DNA of 64,000 nt. It comes from Aporrectodea caliginosa (lineage: Eukaryota > Annelida > Clitellata > Crassiclitellata > Lumbricidae). Positions 44,978-55,969 of the stretch are shown piece by piece. Where the stretch lies: NCBI GenBank assembly GCA_020284085.1, contig JACEVL010000272.1:127501-191500 (forward strand). The letters run 5' to 3'. Position 1 is the stretch's first letter, and every line of letters starts with the position of its first letter. A program made the translations under genes and the position numbers. Below the pieces are notes generated by a model, which saw nothing but the letters and a program-made list of their open reading frames with translations, ran no database searches and was not told the origin of the DNA.

Positions 44978-45256
44978 TTATTTAATAACACGAAGCTTTC
45001 GTACAAGAAACCTGCGAATTATGTGCTCAAACGGAAGATTAGTTTCCTGAACAGCAAATTCAGACAGTGCTTCTAAATATGGAAGATTGCAGTCAATACG
45101 ACATCTGACGTTCAAATATCTTGCAAGGAAATGTCTTCCAAGAAAGTACTGGCTTTTTAATGACGCTCTCTGGCTTTGAAAGAGATTCTGAGAGATCAGT
45201 ACTCTGAAATCGCACATCTCGGAGAAACCAATGTGCACATTTCCCCATATCGTCAT
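44978..45256 (-). pseudogene. In-frame C-terminal extension beyond the TGA of the Mab-21 gene
   Basis: The frame of the 45257-48060 exon continues after its TGA for 92 codons. It contains FLGRHFLARYLNVRCRID and LPFEHIIRRFLVRKL, clear matches to RRHFLARYLKVRCLID and LPSEHIISCFLQQKL at the end of the intact paralogue at 32 kb. This region was therefore once coding. The current stop removes it unless it is read through. About six residues are missing relative to the paralogue near the TGA, in a T-rich stretch. Confidence 0.65.
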
Positions 45257-48200
45257 TCAGAGGTGATAAATAATAAAAAAGAGTGTGTGAAATCCTAGCA
45301 ACGACTGTATGTCTCTATCGAAAAAAGAGTCAAGCGGTGGCATCACCAACACATTCGCAAATGCAAATTCCTTCAAATCGCTCTGCAGATCAGGCTCATG
45401 CAGAATTCGTTCACATAAATGCAACACTTCATCGTATTGATGACATTTGTAAAGATACAAAGCACGGTAGCAATCAGCCGTGTTGCACTGGATGCCAAAG
45501 TCTTTGCAAATCACATTGTAGAATGTAGTCAGATTTTCTAAAGCACATTCCATCAGAGCATAAATTACTGTCTCTTTAAACATCAAAGGATTCATGTCGG
45601 CTGCTGTCAAGGAATATGTTCTGCGGTAAATGCTCGGTTTGGTAGCATCAAAATGAATACCTGACTTCATTGCAGCAATATATTTCGGCTTTCTTAAAGC
45701 CTTCAAATAATCGTCCAAAGGAAATGCTGAATCTGGTAAACCATGATAAAAATCAAAACTTGTGGATATTCTTTCGGCAGATAATGCAGTTAAATAATGA
45801 GCAAACACCTCGGGTGATAGACGCAGATCGAGATAAAACAGTCTGCCAATGTAATGAAGATCATTGTCAGTAATATTCTGGTGAAGCACACGCAATCCAA
45901 CGATTCTTGCGACATCGTCAATAAACAATAAACATCCTGCATTCAGTGATTCTTTTTCCGTTTGAGGAGTATGATCTTCAAAAACTGCAGAACAGAAGTG
46001 CATTACCTGTTTGTATTCTGATGTTGCAAAATGGAGAGCAGCCAGATAGGCCAAAGCTGCAGGAGCAATCCCATTAGATTTTGAATCTTCGTATTCTAAA
46101 GCTCTTCTAAGAAGCTCTTTTGACATGAGAGACAGTAGCTGAAATTCGGAACGACTATTTGATCCAGTTAAATTTTTCAATAGATTCTGAGCACAGATGA
46201 ATTGAAACCGACTATTTTGGGTCGTGTACATTGTCGGAAAGTTATGATACTGAGATCTCACAATTTTAGGTGGCATCGAAATTGCGTTGACATATTCAAC
46301 AAAGAGACTACCATCCCATGAGATCTCTCCAAAACTTAAACCGTGTGCAATATGCAAAGTATACAGTAGAAAATCATAGTACTTGAAACACAAGACCTTC
46401 TCTGTTGTTGTAAGATATGTCATTCTGTTGTGTAGTTTCGAATCAAGATTTCTTTTATACTGTCCGTGTCTTAAGCTGTGGCGCGGCAATCCTGAACATA
46501 AACCGTACTCAACCGCACAACGACAGATCTCACTAGAATTTTGGAATTTGAAAGAAAACACCGAATCCAAAGATTCCAATTCAAGCGCTTTCTGGTGTTC
46601 AAGGTAAGACCGCAAATAATCCATGGAATCTGGTATTACATTCCTTGTGCTCAAAAACTGAAATTGTGTCCAAGTGATTGGCAGTATGTAATTCACAACG
46701 AACCAATGAGAAAGAATGCCACGATTGTGGAATTCATTAAGTCGTCTTTCAGTCTTTTCAAGCTTTGTGATGTTCGATGGCTCATAAAATAGATTTGCTT
46801 CAGGAATAAAATAGTTCGGACAATGTCTCGTCTTCAGCCATTCTGAAAGCCTGTTCAATAACTCACAGCAGATTGTAATAACAGAAGAGGAATTCCACCA
46901 TTCCGGCGACATCTCTTCACAAGTCCATAACATCAGCGTCTTTAAATGATACGGAGATAGAACCTCATCCTCCTTTGCACAATCCTTTTGTATTAATTCT
47001 CTCTTTGCAAAGAATCTCAGCAAATGATAGACAATTTGCTGAATTTGAGTCCAACTCTGAAGTAAAATTATTTCTGCGAGTGAAAATGACAATCTCCACT
47101 GATAAATATCGTCCCTGCAGGAACGATGCTGGACATAAACAACGTGACAACCATTTTGTACAACTTCGGAGATATTATCCATTGTCGGCCATCCGAAATT
47201 TCTCAGTCGAACTGGCCAATTGTTGGCTTCTCTAGGCCACTGAGGGCAAAGTACGCTATTGACGGTATCAAATCCAAAATAAAAGTTGGAATCTCTTCTA
47301 CATGACATTGTATGCTTTATTTGCGGACCGCAAACAATTCTTGGAAACGATACACCACTCAACTGAGTAAGTTTTGAAGTTGCAACATTACCTATGTTGA
47401 ACGCAACGCACATACCTGGATCAGCTGTATGGTTAAATTCGTACTTTTTATATTTCCAATTGTAGTTCATTTCCCCGAAAACGTGCAATCGAACAAAACC
47501 TGGAAACTCATGGTATGATTCAATCTTGTAGCATGCGATCGTATCGGCTAGGCCACTCAAATCACTTGGCAACACTGGAAAGTCACCACTGAAGACCAGC
47601 GCATCAGCATTGCAGAACAGAAAATCCATGTCCGTAATGCATGTATTCAGCGGACGGATATAGAACTCCGCAGAGCTACCACACAAAATCGAATACACTT
47701 TCGATGGAGGGTTCTGTGACATGTATAAGTTTTGCAAGTGATCAGAAGCAAAATGGCACGACTTTGGAAGCAATTGGCAAGTGCTAACGATGAACTCAGA
47801 TGCCATTTCTTCAGTCGAAATAACCGCATAGTCATCAACCTTGAAGATTAATGCATCAACGTCGCTGGTGCATGATGCATTCAGCGGTCGGATGTAGAGT
47901 TCCGCCAAGCTGCCACACAAAAGAATATTCGATTTCAAAATCGAATACTCTTTTGGTGCAAGGCTCAGTGACATGACTAAATTATGCATGCAATCTGAAG
48001 TAAGAGAATACGACTTCGGAAGTTCTTGGACGATGATATCCGACACATTTTCTTCGATTGCTGCAACCAGAGGAGAACAGACTAACTATGATCATCATCA
48101 TCACTATTTGTAGTCGTCGGTAACATGATCAAGTGTTCTTATTATTTTGTTTATCAAGATCGAACTCAAATCAATCGGCGGTAAATTTACGTTGCTAAAT

Positions 48201-48873
48201 TATTCTAATGTCTTCAATGCCGTACTTGACTTTGGTAAGCAGTCTACCTATGTGCATGATAAATATCACCACCTGACGCCACCTATATTTTATCAATAAT
48301 AAACTACGTAAGCAATATGAAAAAATATGAAACTGAACCAACCTTTAGTAGCAAAATATTTATTGATATTTTCCAGGTCATCGTCTTTTATGTAGATCTC
48401 TGTTATAACCACATCTGTTTGTGAGTCTGCTCGTTTACAGAGTTCTTCAATATTGAGTTTCAGTGTACCATCTTCTATGTCGCTCTTCATTTCTACCCAC
48501 GACTCAAGTGTTTCGAAATAATAGTAGAAAACGATGCTTTGACCAATCTTGACGGCAATAATTTTATCTCTCACCATTTCTAATATTCTATCGACGTCAT
48601 CAATCGCTGTGCCCTGAAGTAGATTTGTAATTTTGTTAACTACTCTAACTTCCGCTGAAGGTTCTTGAAGCACTGCGTGGACTGGCAGTACAGCTGAAAT
48701 TAAACCACACATATCAAATTGGGCAACATCCAATGCTTAATAAAATAATTCAATAGTCTCAAAGTTAAACTCATTTATAGACGCTGGTCTTTAAGTGAAT
48801 GGGGGTCGTCGACTGTTAAATATTCAGATAGGGAAACCTTAAATATTTAATAATGAACACAGCAGATTTGCAT

Positions 48874-48964
<91 letters not shown>

Positions 48965-51596
48965 GTGAATTTATATGGCGCCGTAACACAGCCATGCCGT
49001 TACAAGGGCGCCTCACAGTCAACTAATTAATGGTCGACTCGAGAATAATCTTAAATGCTGGTTTAATTTATAAATATTTAACTGTATTTTGGTAGACATT
49101 GAGTTTTAACGTTGTGTTTTCGTCACCTACATGTACTAAATGACTATACATATGAAGGACAAGAAGTATAAGAAAGAGCAGTAAAGACACGGGTACAATA
49201 CTGAGGTTGTAGGAATCTCTGGTTATGCCACAGTTGGAATACTGCATCCATGTTTGAAGGCACAAGACAGATATACTAGGAAACATGCAAAGCAGCCTAG
49301 AGGAAACAAGGTTGATGACAATGATGAGGCAGAAAGAAATATGAAGCACAACTGAAGCCAGCATAGTGTCTAAAAGCGGTCATAGTTGAATTAGATTAGA
49401 TTCAATTCGACTAGATTACACAACATCCAATATTATTTAATATTGGATTGGGTTACATTCTGCTGGGTTCAGTTATATTATGTAGGATTGCGTTCGTTTC
49501 AGGTTAGATTCTTAATGGCCTAACTTGACGTAAACACGTTCACTTACCGCCACCTTTCTCTAGAATTTCAGCGATATGATCCTGATTAGAATCACGAAGA
49601 CACTTTATTGTATTTTCATAGTCACTAATGCTTCCACGCCTCAAATGGTCTACGAGGACTTCATTCTTTTCTGAGTCGGTTGCCTTGCTGTAGATAAGTT
49701 GCTGCTGGCGGTGGCTTAGTACTCTTTCAGCCATGAGTATATCAACCAAACCTCCTCTCAACTCGATAAGATCTTTGAGGAAGCCGTAATTTGCATCGAT
49801 TATATTTAATTGCGCTTCTTCCAATGGCCAATCTTTTAATCTATTTGCACTGCAAACTTTTCTCAAATCGTTTGGTAGCTCTACTAAAAACAGACAACGT
49901 GACATACGAATGAAGATTCCGTCTTAAGAAATATCTTAAATTACTTCTTAAATATAATGGTTCTAAAAATAGTGGTGTAAATTTACCGATAAAATATTTT
50001 TGCGGTAAGAAATCCAGATTTTTACTGGTCGAATTGGTAAAACATGGTTAAAATGGTAAAACATGGTTTAAGTTATATATCTTGGCTAGTGTTCCCCAAC
50101 GGTGTCTTTATCAGTTACAGACAAATACTGACATGCCTTAGTAGTCCAACTGAACTGCTAAATAGATGGTTTGTTTCCAAAAACATGTTTTTATTACAAA
50201 GTCAGGTTTCGTCCACTGTCAAAAATTGCAATAATTGTTGTGATTCAGCTCAGATGAAAATTTCTCTTATAATTGGTGGCCTATGTATAAGGTCTCATTC
50301 ATTTTAAAACACTACAACTTATCCGTTCCAGTAGGTAGAATTTAGAGAAATAGAAGATAGGTAGGCGCCAGTGTTGGTGTCTATTAGGCCCTACACTATA
50401 GCCTCAAAGGTGGATTTCTGCTACAGAAAATGGTGCACGAAAACCAGTTGAAATTTTGGAAGACAGCGTTTGACTTTGTTAGACATGATGTAATACGGGC
50501 GATGCTAAAATTATTTAGATTAGGAAGGCTGACGCAAATGATCCTAAATGTTTGCAAAACCGCGAAGTCAACAGTCAGAGAAGGCAATGATCTGGGTGAT
50601 TGGTTCAGCATCTCAAGAGAAAAGACAGAGGGACCATATAATTTATTTCGCCGGCAAAATTCATTACATTATCTGGAAAGAGTGATTGACAAAATCCAAG
50701 GCACTGAAACATGAACTCAGAATCAGCAACCTAAATAAAAAAATAAAAACTTTAAGGATTTACCATTTTAATCATTTTTACCATATTTACCGGTTTTTTT
50801 TACCACGGTAAACTATAATGCGGATTTTTTACGAGTAAAAATCATTTCACATCACTACTGCAACATCTATAATAATAATTGATGTGTAGTGTACATGAAC
50901 GAAATTTCTCATCGCCTCACAGCGTCAGAAAGACCAGCTTATCAATGGCACTAAGTCGCTTGAATTTAGCAGGAAGCAGGTTAATATTCTAAAAGTTCAA
51001 GAAGCCAAGAAAGGCAATGAGCTGCTAAGGCAGAGATGGGTACGGTATGATGTGTGTTTGAATCATTGTGGAAGAAGAAAATAATTTAAGACAGTTTGAG
51101 TTAAGTTTTGAGATTTCAGTATTCTAGAAGAGTTGAGGTAGAGGAAGTTCACGGAATTTCTTTAAAGAGTAAGAACTGCCCTCTAAGTCTACTATCATTA
51201 TGATGATGATGATGATGAATACGACAATTTCTACAGCGCCGTAACACGGCACATGCCGTTACAAGGGCGCTTTGACACGATACAAAACTATGTACAACCC
51301 CAGGAATTTAGTTTTATCAATGTCTGCAACTCATCCATTATTATACATTGTAGCTACGACTCAACAATTTTACCGCCTATCTGAACCATGACTTGCGTTG
51401 AACTTGCCCCCGTCATATATTAAGTAATTTGCCAAATGTTGTTGGTTTGTGTCTCGAAGTGCGTTGATAAATTCTTCCTCGTTGTCCTTTTCAATAATGT
51501 AGTCCAAGAGCCTTTCATTTTTTTTCCAGATCGTTGATCGGCTTCTCACTTCATCCACTTCTTCTTTGGACAGAATAGCATTTGCCAGTAGGCAGT
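45257..51596 (-). CDS. CARD-CARD-TRADD-N-like-Mab-21/cGAS-like multidomain protein (four exons, N-terminus incomplete)
   Basis: The minus-strand exons 51596-51408, 49883-49548, 48693-48343 and 48060-45257 all join in phase 1, giving about 1,225 residues. Mab-21 proteins share the nucleotidyltransferase fold of cGAS, and invertebrate cGAS-like receptors sense RNA or DNA and make cyclic dinucleotides. CARD domains signal by homotypic assembly. The large exon has two active-site-like segments, CGSLAELYIRPLN..SDVDALIF and CGSSAEFYIRPLN..TDMDFLF. Each holds a GS pair and a DxD. After these come the Mab-21 helical signatures YQWRLSFSLAEIILLQSW and LSPYHLKTLMLWTCEEMSPE. A helical TPR-like C-terminus of about 500 residues is shared with the 32-kb paralogue. 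The plausible role is a cytoplasmic nucleic-acid sensor wired straight to death-fold signalling. The third catalytic acid could not be placed and no zinc-binding insertion was seen, so enzymatic activity is uncertain. No start codon exon was found, and the 5' side is disrupted by the duplication at 51.6 kb. An in-frame TGA trims the C-terminus. Confidence 0.75.
48343..48693 (-). CDS. TRADD-N-like linker domain exon
   Basis: The 351-base exon (117 codons, phase 1-1) lies between TTTAATTTCAG and AAAG|GTTGGT. Its centre DRILEMVRDKIIAVKIGQSI followed by VFYYYFETLESWVEMKSDIE and DGTLKLNIEELC resembles the TRADD-N type domain seen next to NACHT and death domains in invertebrate immune proteins. That type shows a GSIVF strand, then a helix with L--L and a G-L turn. 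It is a fair but not certain match. Confidence 0.5.
48884..49025 (-). mobile_element. (AAT)n microsatellite at the tail of a LINE 3' end
   Basis: About 78 bp of AAT units join directly to ATATGGCGCCGTAACACAGC and CATGCCGTTACAAGGGCGC, the reverse of the LINE 3' end found at 13.8 kb. The microsatellite probably grew from the tandem tail of that LINE. It lies in the intron between the CARD2 and TRADD-N-like exons. Confidence 0.7.
49180..49340 (+). mobile_element. LINE reverse-transcriptase scrap
   Basis: The plus strand reads VMPQLEYCIHV, the LEYC-Q-W-type motif of non-LTR reverse transcriptases, then degenerates. Confidence 0.45.
49548..49883 (-). CDS. Second CARD exon
   Basis: The 336-base exon (112 codons, phase 1-1) lies between CTGTTTTTAG and GGCG|GTAAGTG. 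It reads ELPNDLRKVCSANRLKDWPL, then the CARD: AQLNIIDANYGFLKDLIELR, GGLVDILMAERVLSHRQQQL, IYSKATDSEKNEVLVDHLRR, TIKCLRDSNQDHIAEIL. All six helices are present with the typical L-D-L-, ILT-like and FL-L--- pattern. Death-fold CARD modules assemble filaments with other CARDs such as those of caspases and adaptors. Confidence 0.7.
49906..50429. other. Intronic sequence, nothing recognised
   Basis: Between the two CARD exons. No further domain exon was seen. Confidence 0.4.
50431..50712 (+). mobile_element. LINE reverse-transcriptase fragment (endonuclease-RT type)
   Basis: The plus-strand frame KTAFDFVRHDVIRAMLKLFR, LTQMILNVCKTAKSTVREGN and DLGDWFSIS is the palm region (FD-V-R--LW, then a V--G---WF strand), followed by LHYLERVIDKI. 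It belongs to the same family as the relic at 15.7 kb. It lies in the CARD1-CARD2 intron, antisense to the gene. Confidence 0.7.
51195..51285 (-). mobile_element. LINE 3' end with (ATG)n tail
   Basis: ATGATGATGATGATGA joins TTCTACAGCGCCGTAACACG and CATGCCGTTACAAGGGCGC. Same 3' end family as at 13.8 and 48.97 kb. Confidence 0.65.
51408..51596 (-). CDS. First CARD exon (partial CARD, GC-AG donor)
   Basis: The 189-base exon reads DCLLANAILSKEEVDEVRSR, STIWKKNERLLDYIIEKDNE and EEFINALRDTNQQHLANYLI. It aligns with helices 2-6 of the CARD in the next exon but lacks helix 1. Its donor is GGGG|GCAAGTT, a consensus GC-type donor, at the same position and phase as the GT donor of the next CARD exon. 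The acceptor-like CTTTAG lies only about six bases from the breakpoint of the 1.72-kb duplication, so the 5' half of this exon was probably lost in that rearrangement. Confidence 0.6.
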
Positions 51597-51602
51597 CTAA
51601 AG

Positions 51603-53322
51603 CTTTGGTCTGGCGTCTATACGTCCCTTTAGAAAGTATCGCAACTTGGCTATTTTACTCATTGCTTTCGCCATTGCACTTGCTTCACTTTTACTGCACG
51701 CTTTTGTTGTATAACCGATCTGAAAAAGCAACATACAACTGGATGCAATGTTAAATTAGTGTTTCATCATAACTGAAGTACGAGTCTCCTGTGGGTAGGC
51801 CTACGTCGTCTCAAGTAATTCATATTATTCTAAAATCGGTTAAAATATGTAAGTAGGACAGTAGGTTGTAGGCCTAGCCTTTATTCAAACGGTGCACGTT
51901 ATATAGCTTTGCAAAGTGTTGGACCCCCATACAACTGCTAATATTAGCCTATACAGGCATGCTGCATGAACCATGGTCATGAAATGAAATGCTCCACTGA
52001 CATTCTCAAATGAGTTGGTGCTCATAACTACGCGGCATGCAGGCCCACAGCATCGAGCTATTCAAACAAGAAGCGAAGGCCCAGCAGAGGGAGCAAACGG
52101 AGCGTTTAATTAAATGTTTTTGCATATTTTACAAAAATAAAATCTTTTGATTATTATAATTAAGCTTATTACAACACGATTTTCAAAGCGAAAGTCACTT
52201 AATAATTACCCAAGTCCTTGACCATTATTTATTTTGAAGGTTGTAACGTGTTCATGAATTGTTCCATGGAAAAAGACTTTTCGTTTAGCCTACTTCCTCT
52301 GGCGAATTTTTTAAATGTACAAAGTAATTAAAATGGAAAGTAAAAATGGGCTCAAACATTAGTTAAAATCCTTCCAACAGCCAGTGGGGTAACGACGCCC
52401 GGGCAATTACGGGTTCCATTTTGACTCTATAGTTAGACCACTGCCAACAGTGCTGGCGGCTGTTGGGATCCGCGCCAGACCCCTAATCGCGGGGGCGAGT
52501 GCCGAGGGTGACGCGATCGGTTGCTTTCGTCACCCTCGTTACTCGCTAGGCCTAGTTATCAGGTCAACATTTAAAACTTTGCTCCTCCTACTGTAACACA
52601 AATTTTTGAGGTCGCCCATGTCTAAGTGGCCTCTAATTATACGCTACACTGTACGTATTGTAATAGGCCTAGTCAGTAGTCAGTTCATTAATTCAGCCAG
52701 CTCTATTCGCATAATCACTTAACACTACAGTTGGGCCTACAGGCGTATTGGCCTAATACGCCTGTAGGCCCACTGTTTCTATATTAGCCACTGCTGCTGT
52801 TCGAGCAATGAGCTTGGTATTGGGTGCCCTGGAGACCTGGATGTCAACGAACCGCCTGCGCCTCAACCCATCAAAAACCCAATTTATCTGGCTGGGCACT
52901 TGGCAGCAGCTTGCGAAGCTAGACCTTTCTACCATTGCTGCTGACTTCCCTCAGTTTGTCTTTTCCTCTGTTGTCCGTGACCTTGGAGTTACACTGGACC
53001 AAGAGATAACCTTTGCCCCTCATATAAACCGCCTCTGTCGTGATTCATACTATCAGTTACGCCAGTTCCGCACTGTTGCTCGCTCACTTACTTCAGACTC
53101 CACCGCTACACTTATCCACTCTTTTATCACAGTCCGACTTGATTACTGTTGCTCACTCTATGTTGGCCTCCCAGCTAGTCGGTTGGGGTGCCTGAACCCG
53201 GGTCCTGCGCTCTGCTGCACGCCTTTGCGGACGTATCCCCAAATTTGGCCACGTCTCAGGTTATATGCTGGATGTGCTTCATTGGCTCCCCCTACTTCAG
53301 CGGATCTCGTATCGGATCATCG
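51603..53322. repeat. Tandem duplication, unit 1 (1,720 bp)
   Basis: Nearly identical to 53323-55038. The differences I can see are a 5-base AAATG duplication near 51985, one substitution near 52600 (ACACAAA versus ACATAAA), two extra T in unit 2 near 54680, and one C less in unit 2 near 54913. These account exactly for the 4-base length difference. Both units begin CTTTGGTCTGGCG, as does the junction at 55039. Confidence 0.95.
52733..52771. repeat. Perfect 17-bp palindrome (also at 54448-54486)
   Basis: Arms GGGCCTACAGGCGTATT and AATACGCCTGTAGGCCC with a five-base loop GGCCT. It sits immediately before the 5' truncation point of the LINE in both duplicate units. Confidence 0.9.
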
Positions 53323-55250
53323 CTTTGGTCTGGCGTCTATACGTCCCTTTAGAAAGTATCGCAACTTGGCTATTTTACTCATTGCTTTCGCCATTGCACT
53401 TGCTTCACTTTTACTGCACGCTTTTGTTGTATAACCGATCTGAAAAAGCAACATACAACTGGATGCAATGTTAAATTAGTGTTTCATCATAACTGAAGTA
53501 CGAGTCTCCTGTGGGTAGGCCTACGTCGTCTCAAGTAATTCATATTATTCTAAAATCGGTTAAAATATGTAAGTAGGACAGTAGGTTGTAGGCCTAGCCT
53601 TTATTCAAACGGTGCACGTTATATAGCTTTGCAAAGTGTTGGACCCCCATACAACTGCTAATATTAGCCTATACAGGCATGCTGCATGAACCATGGTCAT
53701 GAAATGCTCCACTGACATTCTCAAATGAGTTGGTGCTCATAACTACGCGGCATGCAGGCCCACAGCATCGAGCTATTCAAACAAGAAGCGAAGGCCCAGC
53801 AGAGGGAGCAAACGGAGCGTTTAATTAAATGTTTTTGCATATTTTACAAAAATAAAATCTTTTGATTATTATAATTAAGCTTATTACAACACGATTTTCA
53901 AAGCGAAAGTCACTTAATAATTACCCAAGTCCTTGACCATTATTTATTTTGAAGGTTGTAACGTGTTCATGAATTGTTCCATGGAAAAAGACTTTTCGTT
54001 TAGCCTACTTCCTCTGGCGAATTTTTTAAATGTACAAAGTAATTAAAATGGAAAGTAAAAATGGGCTCAAACATTAGTTAAAATCCTTCCAACAGCCAGT
54101 GGGGTAACGACGCCCGGGCAATTACGGGTTCCATTTTGACTCTATAGTTAGACCACTGCCAACAGTGCTGGCGGCTGTTGGGATCCGCGCCAGACCCCTA
54201 ATCGCGGGGGCGAGTGCCGAGGGTGACGCGATCGGTTGCTTTCGTCACCCTCGTTACTCGCTAGGCCTAGTTATCAGGTCAACATTTAAAACTTTGCTCC
54301 TCCTACTGTAACATAAATTTTTGAGGTCGCCCATGTCTAAGTGGCCTCTAATTATACGCTACACTGTACGTATTGTAATAGGCCTAGTCAGTAGTCAGTT
54401 CATTAATTCAGCCAGCTCTATTCGCATAATCACTTAACACTACAGTTGGGCCTACAGGCGTATTGGCCTAATACGCCTGTAGGCCCACTGTTTCTATATT
54501 AGCCACTGCTGCTGTTCGAGCAATGAGCTTGGTATTGGGTGCCCTGGAGACCTGGATGTCAACGAACCGCCTGCGCCTCAACCCATCAAAAACCCAATTT
54601 ATCTGGCTGGGCACTTGGCAGCAGCTTGCGAAGCTAGACCTTTCTACCATTGCTGCTGACTTCCCTCAGTTTGTCTTTTTTCCTCTGTTGTCCGTGACCT
54701 TGGAGTTACACTGGACCAAGAGATAACCTTTGCCCCTCATATAAACCGCCTCTGTCGTGATTCATACTATCAGTTACGCCAGTTCCGCACTGTTGCTCGC
54801 TCACTTACTTCAGACTCCACCGCTACACTTATCCACTCTTTTATCACAGTCCGACTTGATTACTGTTGCTCACTCTATGTTGGCCTCCCAGCTAGTCGGT
54901 TGGGGTGCCTGAACCGGGTCCTGCGCTCTGCTGCACGCCTTTGCGGACGTATCCCCAAATTTGGCCACGTCTCAGGTTATATGCTGGATGTGCTTCATTG
55001 GCTCCCCCTACTTCAGCGGATCTCGTATCGGATCATCGCTTTGGTCTGGCGGTCCTTGCTGGGCCTAGCCCCTGCCTATCTACGTGACCTCTGCTGCCCT
55101 ACTTTGGGTGCTCCGGGTCGTCGCTCTCTCCGCTCTACTGAGCGGTGCGTGGTCATGGTCCCTTTTGCCCGCACAGCTACTAAGCAGAATCGGGCCTTCT
55201 CAGTGGTTGTAGCTGCGTTGTATTGAGGCTTCCGGCTTTCGAGCCTTACA
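52772..55250 (+). mobile_element. 5'-truncated CR1/L2-like LINE, split by the duplication
   Basis: The plus strand reads RAMSLVLGALETWMSTNRLR, NPSKTQFIWLGTWQQLAKLD, VVRDLGVTLDQEITFAPHIN, RLDYCCSLYVGLPASRLG, RVLRSAARLCGRIPKFGHVS and MLDVLHWLPLLQRISYRIIA. The frame is nearly open. The ancestral copy is 52772-53322 joined to 55039-55250, where SLLGLAPAYLRDLCCPTLGA and an AFSVVVAALY end complete it. Small indels in each unit break the frame at different points, so they arose after or during the duplication. Confidence 0.8.
53323..55038. repeat. Tandem duplication, unit 2 (1,716 bp)
   Basis: Second copy of the unit above, followed at 55039 by the true continuation of the LINE coding region. Confidence 0.95.
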
Positions 55251-55960
55251 CCAACAGTCAACCCCCATCGTCAATCATAAAAACAATTGGCCATAATATT
55301 ATGTATACTCCGCAGGACCTGCTGGGTTATTTAGGGCTAATAATAGAATAACTACTTAGTTTTTGGCGCAACATAATTACATGTCATATGACTTCAGTAT
55401 TAAACGCCTTGCTGTACTTCCAGCACAACTGAACACTTGAGGCCGACTTTTCAATGGACAGTTTGATAGGGGGTCTACGTCATGAATATCGCGTAATCTC
55501 AATTATTAGGCCAAATAGCAAATGTAGGCCTACTCGTTAACCAAAGGCAACGCTCCAGAGAGAGTCACACCACTAATAGTGATGATGATTGCGATGGTGT
55601 TGGTGGTGGCGGCGGTGGAGGTGATGAAATTCCTGACCCATATAATTGAACTAATCCTGCTCCGAATACCAGAACTATATATGCTTGTTGGAAGCACCTC
55701 AAGATCGTATTTATTTTCAACTCCTCCAACTTAAGAACCGTCTCTTTAGATCTGTTTTGATAGCTCATCTAAGATTCTTTGAAAGGCTCACTCATATATA
55801 AATATGTATGCATACAATTTATTTAAATGATCCCTGCTGTATATTATTTGCTTTACCTTATATTGAGCTAGATAACATCTAAATCTAACTGGTAGGCCAC
55901 AAGCGTTTAAATAACCTTAGGAAGAAGTGTAACATTTATAGAGCAATTTCTGGAATCACT
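55251..55960. other. Unassigned sequence
   Basis: Holds a GGTGGTGGCGGCGGTGGAGG stretch near 55600. No gene supported. Confidence 0.4.
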
Positions 55961-55969
55961 CAAAAGAAC

